A stretch of 64,000 nt of DNA from a virus, in the IMG/VR virus record IMGVR_UViG_3300032246_000397, positions 1 through 64,000 of that record; one strand, 5' to 3'. Both the position numbers and the translations under genes were made by a program. How positions within the stretch are numbered: position 1 is the stretch's first letter; every line of letters starts with the position of its first letter. Below are positions 19,466-27,643 of this stretch, piece after piece. The notes under the pieces were generated by a model. It did no database searches. It had not been told where the DNA came from and saw nothing but the letters and a program-made list of their open reading frames with translations.

Positions 19466-22325
19466 TTATAAGTTCCATGTTATTTTTAAACAGATAAACG
19501 TTTGTAGCTTTAGTTGTAGTGGTCGCTTTCCACCCAGTCTCTAAATGCTTCTTAGCAGCTTTATCTAGCATCTCTCCAGATTCCATCATGTGTTTCTCAA
19601 ATTCTCGTGGAGAAATCTTCTTCTTAAGCAAGTACTCTTTCAACGCTTCTTTAGATATACGGGTTGCTTCATCAGTTGCCACCCTTGCTACTAACTTACC
19701 GCGCGGTTCATCAATAACTTTGTTTTCTTTAATGCGTAGAATGTTACCCATATTCTCATAGATAAAGTCATTCAATATTGCAGAGTAATCCGTAGAATTT
19801 AGCTTGACCACATTAAGCTTGATATTGTTAAGCTCTTTAATAATCTTAGCGTAGATACGCTCCAAATCGTAGTTAACAATTCCAGCATCGTTAGCAATCT
19901 CGCCAGCTGTAAACACTGCCGCTACAAAGTTCTGATGGAAACGATAGGCTGAGTCACCACCTGTATCAGTTAAATATCTATTAATCCAATAGTCAATACG
20001 CTTCTTAATATGGATATCACCAAGCGTCAACACCTCAGTAATAAACATAGGTCCTGAGTGCCCGTAGTTATGCTTAAACGCATCAAAAATATGAACGCCT
20101 AGCTTTGCGCCATCAGCTCCTTTTAAATCGTCTGGCTGCTCAATTAAGAACTCAATCAAACGCGCTACCTCTCCGTCAGGGCTTCCTTTAAGAATCTCAA
20201 ACTTGTTGTAAACAGATTCGTTTGTGGTTAACACAGCTATTAAAGACGCTGACATTTCAGACACACGCTCAGCATTGACCGACGCTTGCATCCTAATCTT
20301 AGCTTTGCCATTTGATACGTTATGTACTAACTGAGATAACGGTTTAGGGTCTTTGTTACCAATCTCGTCAACTCCAAACATAAGGTTCTTAAGACCCAGC
20401 ATACGACCAGTCAAACCATTGTCTGTACTTTCAAACACGCTAAGCGCATCAGGGTCTCCAAAGGTACTAATGCCAGCATACATCGCTCCAGTCTTAGCAC
20501 AACCCGAACGACCTAGTAGAGATATGACAACGCCGGGTGTAGACATGTAGGGCATGAGCGTTGAACCAAATCCAGCCAAGCAAGCCATAGCATGTAACTC
20601 AAATCCCGGACGGTTTAATTCATTTGCCGATTCTTGCCAACGCTCAAACGTACCTATCTTATTAAAGTGTTTTGCAACTCCACGGATATACGGAGATACA
20701 GGCGCCTCTACTGTTTCTTTCTCGTAAGTTATCTCGCTTTCACCAATAACAAAACTTCTTTTATCCCATTCTGCGGTATTCTTTGCCGCTGTCCAACCTA
20801 ACTGCATGCGCATCTGTTGCGCCTTGTGTACTAAAATCATGTATTTACTCCATGTGACTATATATTCTTGAATGTGATTGATATGTTTAGGGCTATAAAT
20901 AACCTGATGGAATGAGAGCGTCTTTTTAAATTCTTCTAATGCATAGACAGATTTCATTGGAAGTAAGAACTCCTTTAGTCCATCATTAGGAAGAATTAGA
21001 TTCATTGTTAAACACTCGCCGTCCAGCTGACTAAACAATCTGCGTGTTGGATATAAGATATGTGAGAGTATCTCAATCGGGTCTTCGTACTTTACGTTGC
21101 CTTTCTTGTCTGTTTTTGGGGGTGGATAAAAATATATACCGCCATTCTCTCCGCGGGTATATGGCTTTAAAAAATCTGGGAATTTTGGAATTTTTTGGGT
21201 ATTCGGTTCTTTCCGAATTGGTTCCTCTTCATTGGCTTTTTCAAAGAGGCTGGAGATAGCGTCTGGGATTGGTTCAATAATTGGGGTGTCTTCTGTCGCT
21301 TCCTTAAGAATCTTTCCCAAAACAATAGGAGATTTAATTTTTCCACGGTGTTTGCATCCTTTGCATTTTTCTGGATAGTTATCTTCAAACCATTCGCATG
21401 TGCGAGGGGCTGGAAAACGGCTGGCTTTTTCTTCTGTATCTTTGTGGCTATAGCCGGGGTGGTCTTCTGAAATAAGATGTATAGCAGTAGCGCCGTCAGT
21501 ACAAAACTTAGCAACTGATAACCCAGCAAACCATAACGGTTCTTCTAGGGTAGCGGACTCTACTAAAATACGTTCTATCTGAGCGCAACCATCACCAGCC
21601 AATGAGCGTTCCGCAATCTTTTGGAATCTCCACTCAAAGTTATCTAGCTTTTTCATGGCTAGGGTATCTTCGTCTAACCCCCTACGAACATTAGCAAACG
21701 GGTCTTTAACCTGTTCAGTTTCTATACCATCTAAAAATGATTTAAACTCATCCCAGTCATAGACGCTAATCTCTTCACCAATAATAGACGTAGGTTCTGG
21801 TGGGTCAAACTTATAGTTAAGCGTGTCAGGGCAACGCATAATGCGAGCCGCATCTGCCATCACCGCCGCATCGGCAGCTATTCTTTCTAACGCATATACC
21901 TTGAACTTCTGCGCATAGGGAAGGTACTCTTCAATTGGTATATCCCTATCCATAATCCAATAGGCATGCATGCCACCGCCACTATCAATGCACACAGGGC
22001 TAGGCATACCTGTTTCACCAAGGAACTTCCATAGGGCTGTTTGCGCCTCGCCTTTGTCACCATATGCCTTACCTTCGCCAACGTCTAAGTCAATAAAAAA
22101 TGTACGGTAAAACAGGCAGTTTTCCGCCTTCCTACTAAATCCATCAAAGCTACCTAATGCAACAAATGTGTTAAGTTTTTGTCCTTTTGTTTTTTCAATT
22201 AGTTTAAATACATCTTCAAGTGTTTCTGCAAAACGGTTCGTTGTTTTCTTTGTTGTTTGTTCTATACCGCTTACACAATAAACACCCTGCGATGGCAATG
22301 CTTTCTCATAAAATTGTTTTAACAT
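19440..22325 (-). CDS. Primase-helicase: AEP-type primase fused to DUF927-like ATPase
   Basis: 961 residues. The N-terminal part has archaeo-eukaryotic primase motifs: FFIDLDVG (acidic DLD at 79-81), SGGGMHAYW (115-123) and a downstream ARIMRCPDTLNYK block. A Cys-rich segment (CEWF...KCKGCKH, about 315-332) may bind zinc. The C-terminal half has Walker A GRSGCAKTG (about 603-611) and FGVDEIG as Walker B, like DUF927 superfamily helicases. It should prime and unwind DNA at the fork in place of a T7-type gp4. No Shine-Dalgarno is visible at the ATG, which lies just after a terminator hairpin. Confidence 0.88.
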   Translation of the reverse strand: MLKQFYEKALPSQGVYCVSGIEQTTKKTTNRFAETLEDVFKLIEKTKGQKLNTFVALGSFDGFSRKAENCLFYRTFFIDLDVGEGKAYGDKGEAQTALWKFLGETGMPSPVCIDSGGGMHAYWIMDRDIPIEEYLPYAQKFKVYALERIAADAAVMADAARIMRCPDTLNYKFDPPEPTSIIGEEISVYDWDEFKSFLDGIETEQVKDPFANVRRGLDEDTLAMKKLDNFEWRFQKIAERSLAGDGCAQIERILVESATLEEPLWFAGLSVAKFCTDGATAIHLISEDHPGYSHKDTEEKASRFPAPRTCEWFEDNYPEKCKGCKHRGKIKSPIVLGKILKEATEDTPIIEPIPDAISSLFEKANEEEPIRKEPNTQKIPKFPDFLKPYTRGENGGIYFYPPPKTDKKGNVKYEDPIEILSHILYPTRRLFSQLDGECLTMNLILPNDGLKEFLLPMKSVYALEEFKKTLSFHQVIYSPKHINHIQEYIVTWSKYMILVHKAQQMRMQLGWTAAKNTAEWDKRSFVIGESEITYEKETVEAPVSPYIRGVAKHFNKIGTFERWQESANELNRPGFELHAMACLAGFGSTLMPYMSTPGVVISLLGRSGCAKTGAMYAGISTFGDPDALSVFESTDNGLTGRMLGLKNLMFGVDEIGNKDPKPLSQLVHNVSNGKAKIRMQASVNAERVSEMSASLIAVLTTNESVYNKFEILKGSPDGEVARLIEFLIEQPDDLKGADGAKLGVHIFDAFKHNYGHSGPMFITEVLTLGDIHIKKRIDYWINRYLTDTGGDSAYRFHQNFVAAVFTAGEIANDAGIVNYDLERIYAKIIKELNNIKLNVVKLNSTDYSAILNDFIYENMGNILRIKENKVIDEPRGKLVARVATDEATRISKEALKEYLLKKKISPREFEKHMMESGEMLDKAAKKHLETGWKATTTTKATNVYLFKNNMELINVESHADH

Positions 22326-22337
22326 ATGCGCAGAGTC

Positions 22338-22362
22338 TAAAAAGCCGAGATATCCTCGGCTC
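22338..22362 (-). terminator. Rho-independent terminator after HTH gene
   Basis: On the minus strand AGCCGAG-GATAT-CTCGGCT is followed by TTTTTAG. A second small hairpin, CTAGGG-GAAA-CCCTAG (22371-22386), lies between the HTH stop and this stem. Some readthrough must occur or a promoter must lie inside it, because the primase gene begins only 13 bases beyond the stem. Confidence 0.8.
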
Positions 22363-22391
22363 GGTTAATAGGCTAGGGTTTCCCCTAGGTT

Positions 22392-22703
22392 CTAAATATT
22401 TTCGCCAATCATATCCTCTAAGTAAGTCTTAGCTTGGGCAGTGTTTTTAACTGGTAAAATACCTTTAGCAGTATCACTTTCCACTAAGTCTGTAAATACT
22501 TCGACAAGTTGTTGGTTTTTAAAACGAATTGGTTTGCCACGGAACCAGCTATGAAGTGTCATCCGAGTTACTTTAAGCGCAACAGCTACGTATTTGGCAG
22601 GTAAATTTGCTCCTATACATGCTTTAGCTAAAGCAACTCCGGGATAATTAGGGTTTAACTTATTAACTTGAATGATTAATTCTTTGCTGTACGTCCGTGG
22701 CAT
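22392..22703 (-). CDS. Small helix-turn-helix DNA-binding protein
   Basis: 103 residues. Residues about 24-60 (AKACIGANLPAKYVAVAL, then TRMTLHSWFRGK) fit an HTH of the phage-regulator type, where the second helix T-x-x-T-L-H-S-W-F would be the recognition helix. The C-terminal part is acidic. It is followed at once by a terminator, so it is the last gene of its transcript. It is a candidate binder for the repeated operators in the early region, by inference only. Confidence 0.75.
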   Translation of the reverse strand: MPRTYSKELIIQVNKLNPNYPGVALAKACIGANLPAKYVAVALKVTRMTLHSWFRGKPIRFKNQQLVEVFTDLVESDTAKGILPVKNTAQAKTYLEDMIGENI

Positions 22704-22712
22704 TTTATTTCC

Positions 22713-23549
22713 TTACTTCTTTGTAGACCATTTTTTAACAACGTCTGATACATCAGCCGCCTTCTCACCAACAGGGGCTTTTGACTCCCGTTTGACTGGC
22801 TCTGCTACTTCTTCTGTATCTGTACCTGTACTATCAGACTGGAACACGTTGAGTTTAATAGCTTGTTCTGCCGCAGCACTCTTAGCTTGACGAGCAATAA
22901 TTTCCAAATCGCCATCTGGCACTGCCCCAACCGGAGCAAACAATACCTTTGGTGTAGGAGATTTTGTATCGAAAGCCATCTTAGTTACGATACGGCCCGC
23001 GGATACATTGTGTGACGCTAAGTGTTGAATGTACGGACGGAAAGGCCAACGACCACTATCTTCCTTACCAAAAGCAGACGTAGCTGGAAGGACTAATTGC
23101 ATTACATCACCTGACGGGTCATTCGGTAGAACAACTGCGGTGCGCCATGATAGTTTGCATTTTGTGCCACGACCATCATCGCCAGATCCTTTTGCGCTAT
23201 TAGGGCATCCTGCACAGCTAGATGCTATTGGGGTTTTTACTTCTGGGTCAGGCGTCTCTGAATCAGACGACCAGCAAGCTGGGCTTACTTTTTCGCCTTC
23301 TCTATAACCCCTGTCGTAAAACATACGGGAGGCTTTGTGCGCCATCTTAACAAAGATTACATTCATGTAGCGGTCTTCAATAGCACCAATCTCTTTGCCG
23401 CCAGCATACTTACGGAATACGCTACCCTTAATAGATAAACGTTTGTTGCCTTGACGGTTGCCACCAGCTACGGCTAAGGTGTCTTCATCTAACCCGCCAA
23501 CATTTGCCAATGCGCCAATAGCACTTAAATTAACTAACTCTGTACTCAT
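22713..23549 (-). CDS. Cys-motif protein, possible ssDNA-binding/replication accessory protein
   Basis: 278 residues. ATG 23549 is preferred because AGGAG lies 5 bases upstream; a GTG directly before it is too close. The middle has a four-Cys pattern (CW..., SSCAGCPNS, TKCKL), suggesting zinc, flanked by beta-rich sequence, and the C-terminus is acidic then Lys-rich. Placement between helicase and primase fits an ssDNA-binding protein, but no OB-fold signature is certain. Treat the function as a guess. Confidence 0.7.
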   Translation of the reverse strand: MSTELVNLSAIGALANVGGLDEDTLAVAGGNRQGNKRLSIKGSVFRKYAGGKEIGAIEDRYMNVIFVKMAHKASRMFYDRGYREGEKVSPACWSSDSETPDPEVKTPIASSCAGCPNSAKGSGDDGRGTKCKLSWRTAVVLPNDPSGDVMQLVLPATSAFGKEDSGRWPFRPYIQHLASHNVSAGRIVTKMAFDTKSPTPKVLFAPVGAVPDGDLEIIARQAKSAAAEQAIKLNVFQSDSTGTDTEEVAEPVKRESKAPVGEKAADVSDVVKKWSTKK

Positions 23550-23573
23550 CACTACTCCTTTAACTTAATTAAA

Positions 23574-23987
23574 CTAATTTGAGGTTGGTTTACGGACTAC
23601 GATTGTAAACTCTCTCATAACATTCACACCGGGCGGCAGACCATCATCCGCATGCTCAGCAATGAATTCTTTAAAATTGCCCTGATGAAGACGCGCCTCA
23701 TACAACTCTACAGCATCGTGCTCACGGACAAACTCATCAAACGCTGCTCTGTCCGACAAGGTAAATCTTTCATTCAACTTCTTAATAACCGTACCTGCAT
23801 TTGTTTTAATACTTGTTGCGTTTGACTCATTACAAATTCCTAACATCTGCTGGGATAGTATGGCAAGTTCACTTTCAATTTCCCTTGCTTTTTCTTTCCA
23901 CTCAGATTCCAGTCTATCACGCTCACTTCTTATTGTCAAGTATATTTTTACTAATCCATCTAAATTTGTGTCTATAACTTCACTCAT
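23574..23987 (-). CDS. Coiled-coil replication-module protein
   Basis: 137 residues. The N-terminal half is a charged coiled coil; the C-terminal half contains SIKTNAGTVIKKL and LPPGVNVMREFTIVVRKP. This shape recurs in short-tailed phages beside DNA metabolism genes and loosely recalls Gam-like nuclease inhibitors, but I cannot assign that. It overlaps the upstream helicase gene by 8 bases. Confidence 0.7.
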   Translation of the reverse strand: MSEVIDTNLDGLVKIYLTIRSERDRLESEWKEKAREIESELAILSQQMLGICNESNATSIKTNAGTVIKKLNERFTLSDRAAFDEFVREHDAVELYEARLHQGNFKEFIAEHADDGLPPGVNVMREFTIVVRKPTSN

Positions 23988-25548
23988 CTTTTATTCCTAA
24001 CTCTTGTTTGTACAAATCAACCAGCTTTTCGTGGCTAGCAACTTTCCCTCGTAACATCTCATACATCTTGCGTTCTACTTCTGAACCTTGTAGATGCACA
24101 ACGGTCATGCTATTTACTTGCCCGACACGATCTATACGGGCTATGCATTGTAGATATGTTTCCACACTCATGACTGGAGACCAAAATACTACTGTATTGG
24201 CGGCAGTTAGAGTCACACCATGCGATGCAGCTTGTGGCTGAATAATAAGAACTCGTGGAAATTCTGAATTTTGAAAACGGTTAATTAAGTCGCCGCGTTC
24301 TTTAGCTCCTACATCTCCGCTAATGATTTCATTACTCACTCCTTGTTCAGTTAAATGTTTAGAAACTAAAGTAATCGTATGGCGATAAGGAACAAATACA
24401 ATAACCTTATGTTCCGTTTCATCCAGTACTTCCATTAGGGCATTTAATCGTGGTGATACATCAAACTCCACAACTTCGCGGGTGTCAGTGTAGACCGCCC
24501 CTCCCGAAATCTGTAATAGCTTTGTTAATTTTGCCGCCGCATTGACCGCACTAATCTTTTCCCCTGCCGCTTCAATAAGCATCTGACTTTTAATGCCAGC
24601 GTAGTATCTGTTGACTTGAGGTGTTAGTGGTATCTCACGGGTCTGATACATAACGCTAGGTAAATCCAAACACTGAGCCTTCTCAAAGCGTATTGCAGGT
24701 TGCAACGCGTTAAACACATCATGCCTTGACGTAGGCTTGGGCACATATTTAAACCGTGATACTTGGTGCATGACTTTATCACGCCAAGCCGTAAAGAACT
24801 TAGGGACATTTCCGGGCGAGACCAAACGCGCCAAGCCATATGCATCAAGGGGAGACTGGGAAGCAGGAGTTCCAGTAAGCATCCAAAGTTTAGTAGAAGG
24901 TTTCAATATTTTTGATAGTGTTTTAAATCTTTTAGTCGTAGCTGTTTTATACGCGTTTGCTTCGTCAACCACAATTAGGTCAAACCCTAACTTATTTATT
25001 TCATCCGCGACAATACTTACACCATCGTAATTTATGATAACAAACTCATACACTCCGTTAATTATTTTTTTGCGTTTCTCCGCATCGCCGTAGGCTACCG
25101 CTACGCTTCTGTGCATAGATGTCTTAAAGATATCAGCTTGCCATGCCGAGTACATAATAGATAGGGGGCAAATGATTAGAACGCGTTTTATTAAACCCTG
25201 AGACATTAAATAGTCGGCAGCCCATATAACTGAGGAAGTCTTGCCTGTGCCAGCCTCGTTAAAGCAGAAAGCCCTATCTTGTAGGGATAAAAACGCAGCC
25301 GTGGTTTCTTGATGTTTGAAAGGTGTGTACATTCCGGGCCACTTGTAATCGCGTTGTATCGGTGAAGGAACTTTATCACCACACACTTTTACTAGTCTTT
25401 GCATTTCTTCAATGCCCCAGTAGACCAATACATCAGCCTCTTTGCCGTTGTCTTCTAAGACTTGGCTTCTTTCTAAATAATCCGTTATCAAATTTACTTT
25501 TGACGATTCGATTTTAAATCGCACCGCCTGATCTTCAACTATATTCAC
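23980..25548 (-). CDS. SNF2-family DNA helicase/translocase
   Basis: 522 residues with a GTG start preceded by AAAGGA. Superfamily 2 motifs are in order: Walker A NEAGTGKTS (97-105), motif II VVDEAN (193-198), motif III LTGTPASQSP, a second RecA-like domain with VFVPYR, and motif VI QCIARIDRVGQ near residue 483. This is the minimal SNF2 core without accessory domains. It probably translocates on DNA in replication or recombination. It follows a 200-base structured gap. Confidence 0.9.
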   Translation of the reverse strand: MNIVEDQAVRFKIESSKVNLITDYLERSQVLEDNGKEADVLVYWGIEEMQRLVKVCGDKVPSPIQRDYKWPGMYTPFKHQETTAAFLSLQDRAFCFNEAGTGKTSSVIWAADYLMSQGLIKRVLIICPLSIMYSAWQADIFKTSMHRSVAVAYGDAEKRKKIINGVYEFVIINYDGVSIVADEINKLGFDLIVVDEANAYKTATTKRFKTLSKILKPSTKLWMLTGTPASQSPLDAYGLARLVSPGNVPKFFTAWRDKVMHQVSRFKYVPKPTSRHDVFNALQPAIRFEKAQCLDLPSVMYQTREIPLTPQVNRYYAGIKSQMLIEAAGEKISAVNAAAKLTKLLQISGGAVYTDTREVVEFDVSPRLNALMEVLDETEHKVIVFVPYRHTITLVSKHLTEQGVSNEIISGDVGAKERGDLINRFQNSEFPRVLIIQPQAASHGVTLTAANTVVFWSPVMSVETYLQCIARIDRVGQVNSMTVVHLQGSEVERKMYEMLRGKVASHEKLVDLYKQELGIKDE

Positions 25549-25748
25549 AACTGTCCTTTAACTAAATATTAACGTAACCCCTTACGGGGGTTAGTCGGTC
25601 GAGCCTATCATGCCAAGGAGAAGCGCTAGTTATATGAGCTAGCCTTCACAAACACCGCCCTACTGATACGGTTTAGGATCTTCACCCAGAGGAAAAGTAT
25701 AAGCCTCTTGTTACCCACTCATACCTAACGGTAACGTACTACCACCCA
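25549..25748 (-). other. 200-base gap with hairpins, probable leader of the helicase gene
   Basis: No coding frame is supported. The minus strand can form TAACCCC-CGTAA-GGGGTTA (near 25575-25593) and GCTAG-N9-CTAGC (near 25626-25644), plus weaker pairings. No U-tract follows and no clear promoter is visible. It could be a structured leader or an attenuator. I looked for a tRNA and did not find an acceptable cloverleaf. Confidence 0.4.
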
Positions 25749-26060
25749 CTATTTCTTGCGTTCTTTTTTACTTGTTTCTGATACTAAATTACCTTTTGAA
25801 TCTCGCTTAAAGCTACGGTTTTTAGCGGCGCTTTGGATACGCAATCCATCTTTATTACTACCGCCTTTGTCAAGGGCTTTAACGTGTGCAACATCTTTTC
25901 CTTCTCTTGCATCTGCTTTACCATTTCCGTTGCCGTCGGGTAATTTTTTATCAAGCGACCGCCTAGCTCTTTGACGCTCCATACGACGTTCATGTTCACC
26001 ACGGCTTTTCTCCTGTTGGTATTCTTTTTCATAAGGTCTTGGTTTGTTAACGTAAGGCAT
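25749..26060 (-). CDS. HNH-like nuclease domain protein
   Basis: 103 residues, very basic. The core DVAHVKALDKGGSNKDGL...AAKNRSF follows the HNH pattern found in small phage HNH proteins (D-x-D-H, GGS-N, N-R-S). Here the usual second Asp is Ala, so the metal site may be altered. The N-terminus is Arg/Glu-rich and helical. It is the last gene before a 200-base gap. Confidence 0.65.
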   Translation of the reverse strand: MPYVNKPRPYEKEYQQEKSRGEHERRMERQRARRSLDKKLPDGNGNGKADAREGKDVAHVKALDKGGSNKDGLRIQSAAKNRSFKRDSKGNLVSETSKKERKK

Positions 26061-26062
26061 GA

Positions 26063-26299
26063 TTAATCCTTTTTCTTTTTCGCCACAGGCTTTTTGGTTG
26101 CTGGCTTTCTTGTTTTAGTAGAGACAACATTAGTTCTGCTAGCAATTTGTTCGGCAGTGGCGTATTCATTAATGGCTTCTTTAAGCATACTGATAAGCCC
26201 CCACTGTACAAGCGTTTCGAGTCCGTCTTTATCGAATCGAACAATAGCGTCAGCTGAACCATCTTTGTTTTCCTTAGTAATTTTTACTGAAATATTCAT
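26063..26299 (-). CDS. Small protein with Lys-rich tail, unknown function
   Basis: 78 residues, start overlapping the upstream stop by one base (TAATG) and preceded by AGGAAAG. The N-terminal 55 residues form a compact alpha/beta unit (VKITKENKDGSADAIVRF, then a helix), followed by a Lys/Pro/Ala tail likely to be disordered and nucleic-acid binding. No family recognised. Confidence 0.7.
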   Translation of the reverse strand: MNISVKITKENKDGSADAIVRFDKDGLETLVQWGLISMLKEAINEYATAEQIASRTNVVSTKTRKPATKKPVAKKKKD

Positions 26300-26955
26300 T
26301 ATCTTTCCTTGTGAAACTCACATGTTTTAACGGGGCACCATCCACATAAAGGGGTTGGGTTTGGATTCCATATATTATTTTCGTATGAAATGTTTAATCT
26401 TTCAAGGTCTGTACTAAAATAATTCCATAGCTTAGGAATCTGATCTCTTGTATATTCCTCTTCCATAAAACTTTCATGCATCACAAACAACAATCCAGCC
26501 TTAATAATCTTTACTTTGGGGAAGTGGGCAAACGCCATCAGCGCCATCAATTTTAACTGTTTTGGGTCAGGATAGCGATTAGACCCAGTCTTATAATCTA
26601 CAATAAAAGCATGGTCGTTGTCCACAATAAGTAAGTCTACAATACCCCGCACCCAGCGATTATCGTCTGTAAACCCGCATGGTTGCTTATCTCTATCTAA
26701 TGCCATCTCATACTCAGGGTATTTAGTTCCCGGAATTGCCACTAAAGAATCTAATACGGGTTGGAAACGTAAGTAGTTCTTAGCTAAGGGTTTACCCTCA
26801 GCCACATAATCTTCGCATGCTTTATGCACAACTGTACCGTAGAGCATCTGCTCGGTAGCTTTCTTTTCAAAACGTTTTAATACCTTTAACTCATGATACT
26901 GACGAGGGCAGTTAACGTATTCTTTAAGGGCGGAGAATGACCATGTAAAATTCAT
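26299..26955 (-). CDS. PD-(D/E)XK nuclease of Cas4/RecB type with likely iron-sulphur cluster
   Basis: 218 residues. It shows the RecB-family start (SFSALKEYVNCPRQY), GTVVHKACEDY, the catalytic triad RGIVDLL (D107) ... VDYKTGS (D120, K122), and the QLKLMALM helix. Cys16 with Cys204, Cys207 and Cys212 match the four-cysteine 4Fe-4S arrangement of Cas4 and AddB-type nucleases. It should be a DNA exonuclease or endonuclease acting in replication or recombination; no cas genes are nearby. Confidence 0.88.
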   Translation of the reverse strand: MNFTWSFSALKEYVNCPRQYHELKVLKRFEKKATEQMLYGTVVHKACEDYVAEGKPLAKNYLRFQPVLDSLVAIPGTKYPEYEMALDRDKQPCGFTDDNRWVRGIVDLLIVDNDHAFIVDYKTGSNRYPDPKQLKLMALMAFAHFPKVKIIKAGLLFVMHESFMEEEYTRDQIPKLWNYFSTDLERLNISYENNIWNPNPTPLCGWCPVKTCEFHKER

Positions 26956-26964
26956 ATTTACCTA

Positions 26965-27216
26965 TTATACCAAATCATCTTTATTAAAACCTTTTTCAAA
27001 CAAGGCTCGTCGAATTTTTTTGAACGCACTTTCTTCTATATTTCGCACAGTTTGACGACTAACACCCAATGCTTTGGCTATTTCTTCTTGCGTCATGTTA
27101 CCGTTATCGGTTTCAGAAATATCTACCATACCAGCAAACGGAATCGGTTCTAAGCCTAGTTCACGTTCTAGTTCTATCATCGCCTTAATCCTATCTTCGG
27201 TAGTAAAAGTTGTCAT
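26965..27216 (-). CDS. Sigma-70 region 4-like HTH protein
   Basis: 83 residues. The C-terminal half (TQEEIAKALGVSRQTVRNIEESAFKKI in outline, about 41-70) closely follows the sigma-70 region 4 pattern (EEIG-x-x-L-x-V-T-x-x-x-V-R-Q-I-E-x-x-A-L-x-K-L-R). Region 2 is absent, so it is not a full sigma factor. It could bind promoter -35 elements or the core polymerase flap to redirect host transcription. It sits in a chain of ATGA-coupled small genes below the polymerase. Confidence 0.8.
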   Translation of the reverse strand: MTTFTTEDRIKAMIELERELGLEPIPFAGMVDISETDNGNMTQEEIAKALGVSRQTVRNIEESAFKKIRRALFEKGFNKDDLV

Positions 27217-27383
27217 TTCTCTTGTACCTTTCCAGTTACTAATTCATCAATTAGCCTTAACTCAGTTTTCAACGCTTCTATTTCAGCTTGTTGCTGTCGT
27301 AGCATGGTGGCTATTTCTTCTCTAGTTACCAGCTTGTACCAGCTATCTACTTCTAATAGGTCAGCTAGTTCATTTGCGTTCAT
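27213..27383 (-). CDS. 56-residue coiled-coil protein
   Basis: The start overlaps the upstream stop and the stop overlaps the next start (ATGA at both ends), which is strong support for a real coupled gene. The protein begins MNANELADLLE and continues into a heptad-like helix rich in Gln, Glu, Leu and Arg. No catalytic motif. It may be an adaptor for the sigma-like protein that follows, which is inference from coupling only. Confidence 0.7.
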   Translation of the reverse strand: MNANELADLLEVDSWYKLVTREEIATMLRQQQAEIEALKTELRLIDELVTGKVQEK

Positions 27384-27643
27384 TTCTCTTGTGCCTTTCT
27401 AATTATTTCTCTGCAAAATTTATAATCAAGTTTTGTTAAACAGTCATATCCTTTAAAGTCATAGACTTCGCACCATAAATCAGTTATTTCTTTGTCTGTT
27501 AGGGCATTGGCTAAATCTTTTTTTGGATGGGTGTAGAGTGGAGTTTCAGTCATATCTTCCCAAAGCATTTTCTCTTTAACAAAAGATAACTTCGATGCTC
27601 CATTAGATTTCTCATACATCCACGCTACTGGTTCATTGTTCAT
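27380..27643 (-). CDS. Small protein of unknown function downstream of DNA polymerase
   Basis: 87 residues from ATG 27643, which overlaps the polymerase stop as ATGA; a GTG two codons upstream is the alternative. It contains EPVAWMYEKSNG and TPLYTHPKKD, a pattern I recognise from many small phage proteins, then a Trp/Cys-containing helix. Function unknown; co-transcribed with the polymerase. Confidence 0.7.
   Translation of the reverse strand: MNNEPVAWMYEKSNGASKLSFVKEKMLWEDMTETPLYTHPKKDLANALTDKEITDLWCEVYDFKGYDCLTKLDYKFCREIIRKAQEK

Noticed and set aside
22338-22386. Hairpins considered as an attachment site for integration
   Set aside because: No integrase, no tRNA-like sequence and a U-tract that fits a simple terminator.
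25600-25700. Possible tRNA in the gap before the helicase gene
   Set aside because: A GGTCGAGCC-like T-loop word is present but no acceptor stem or anticodon arm can be formed around it.
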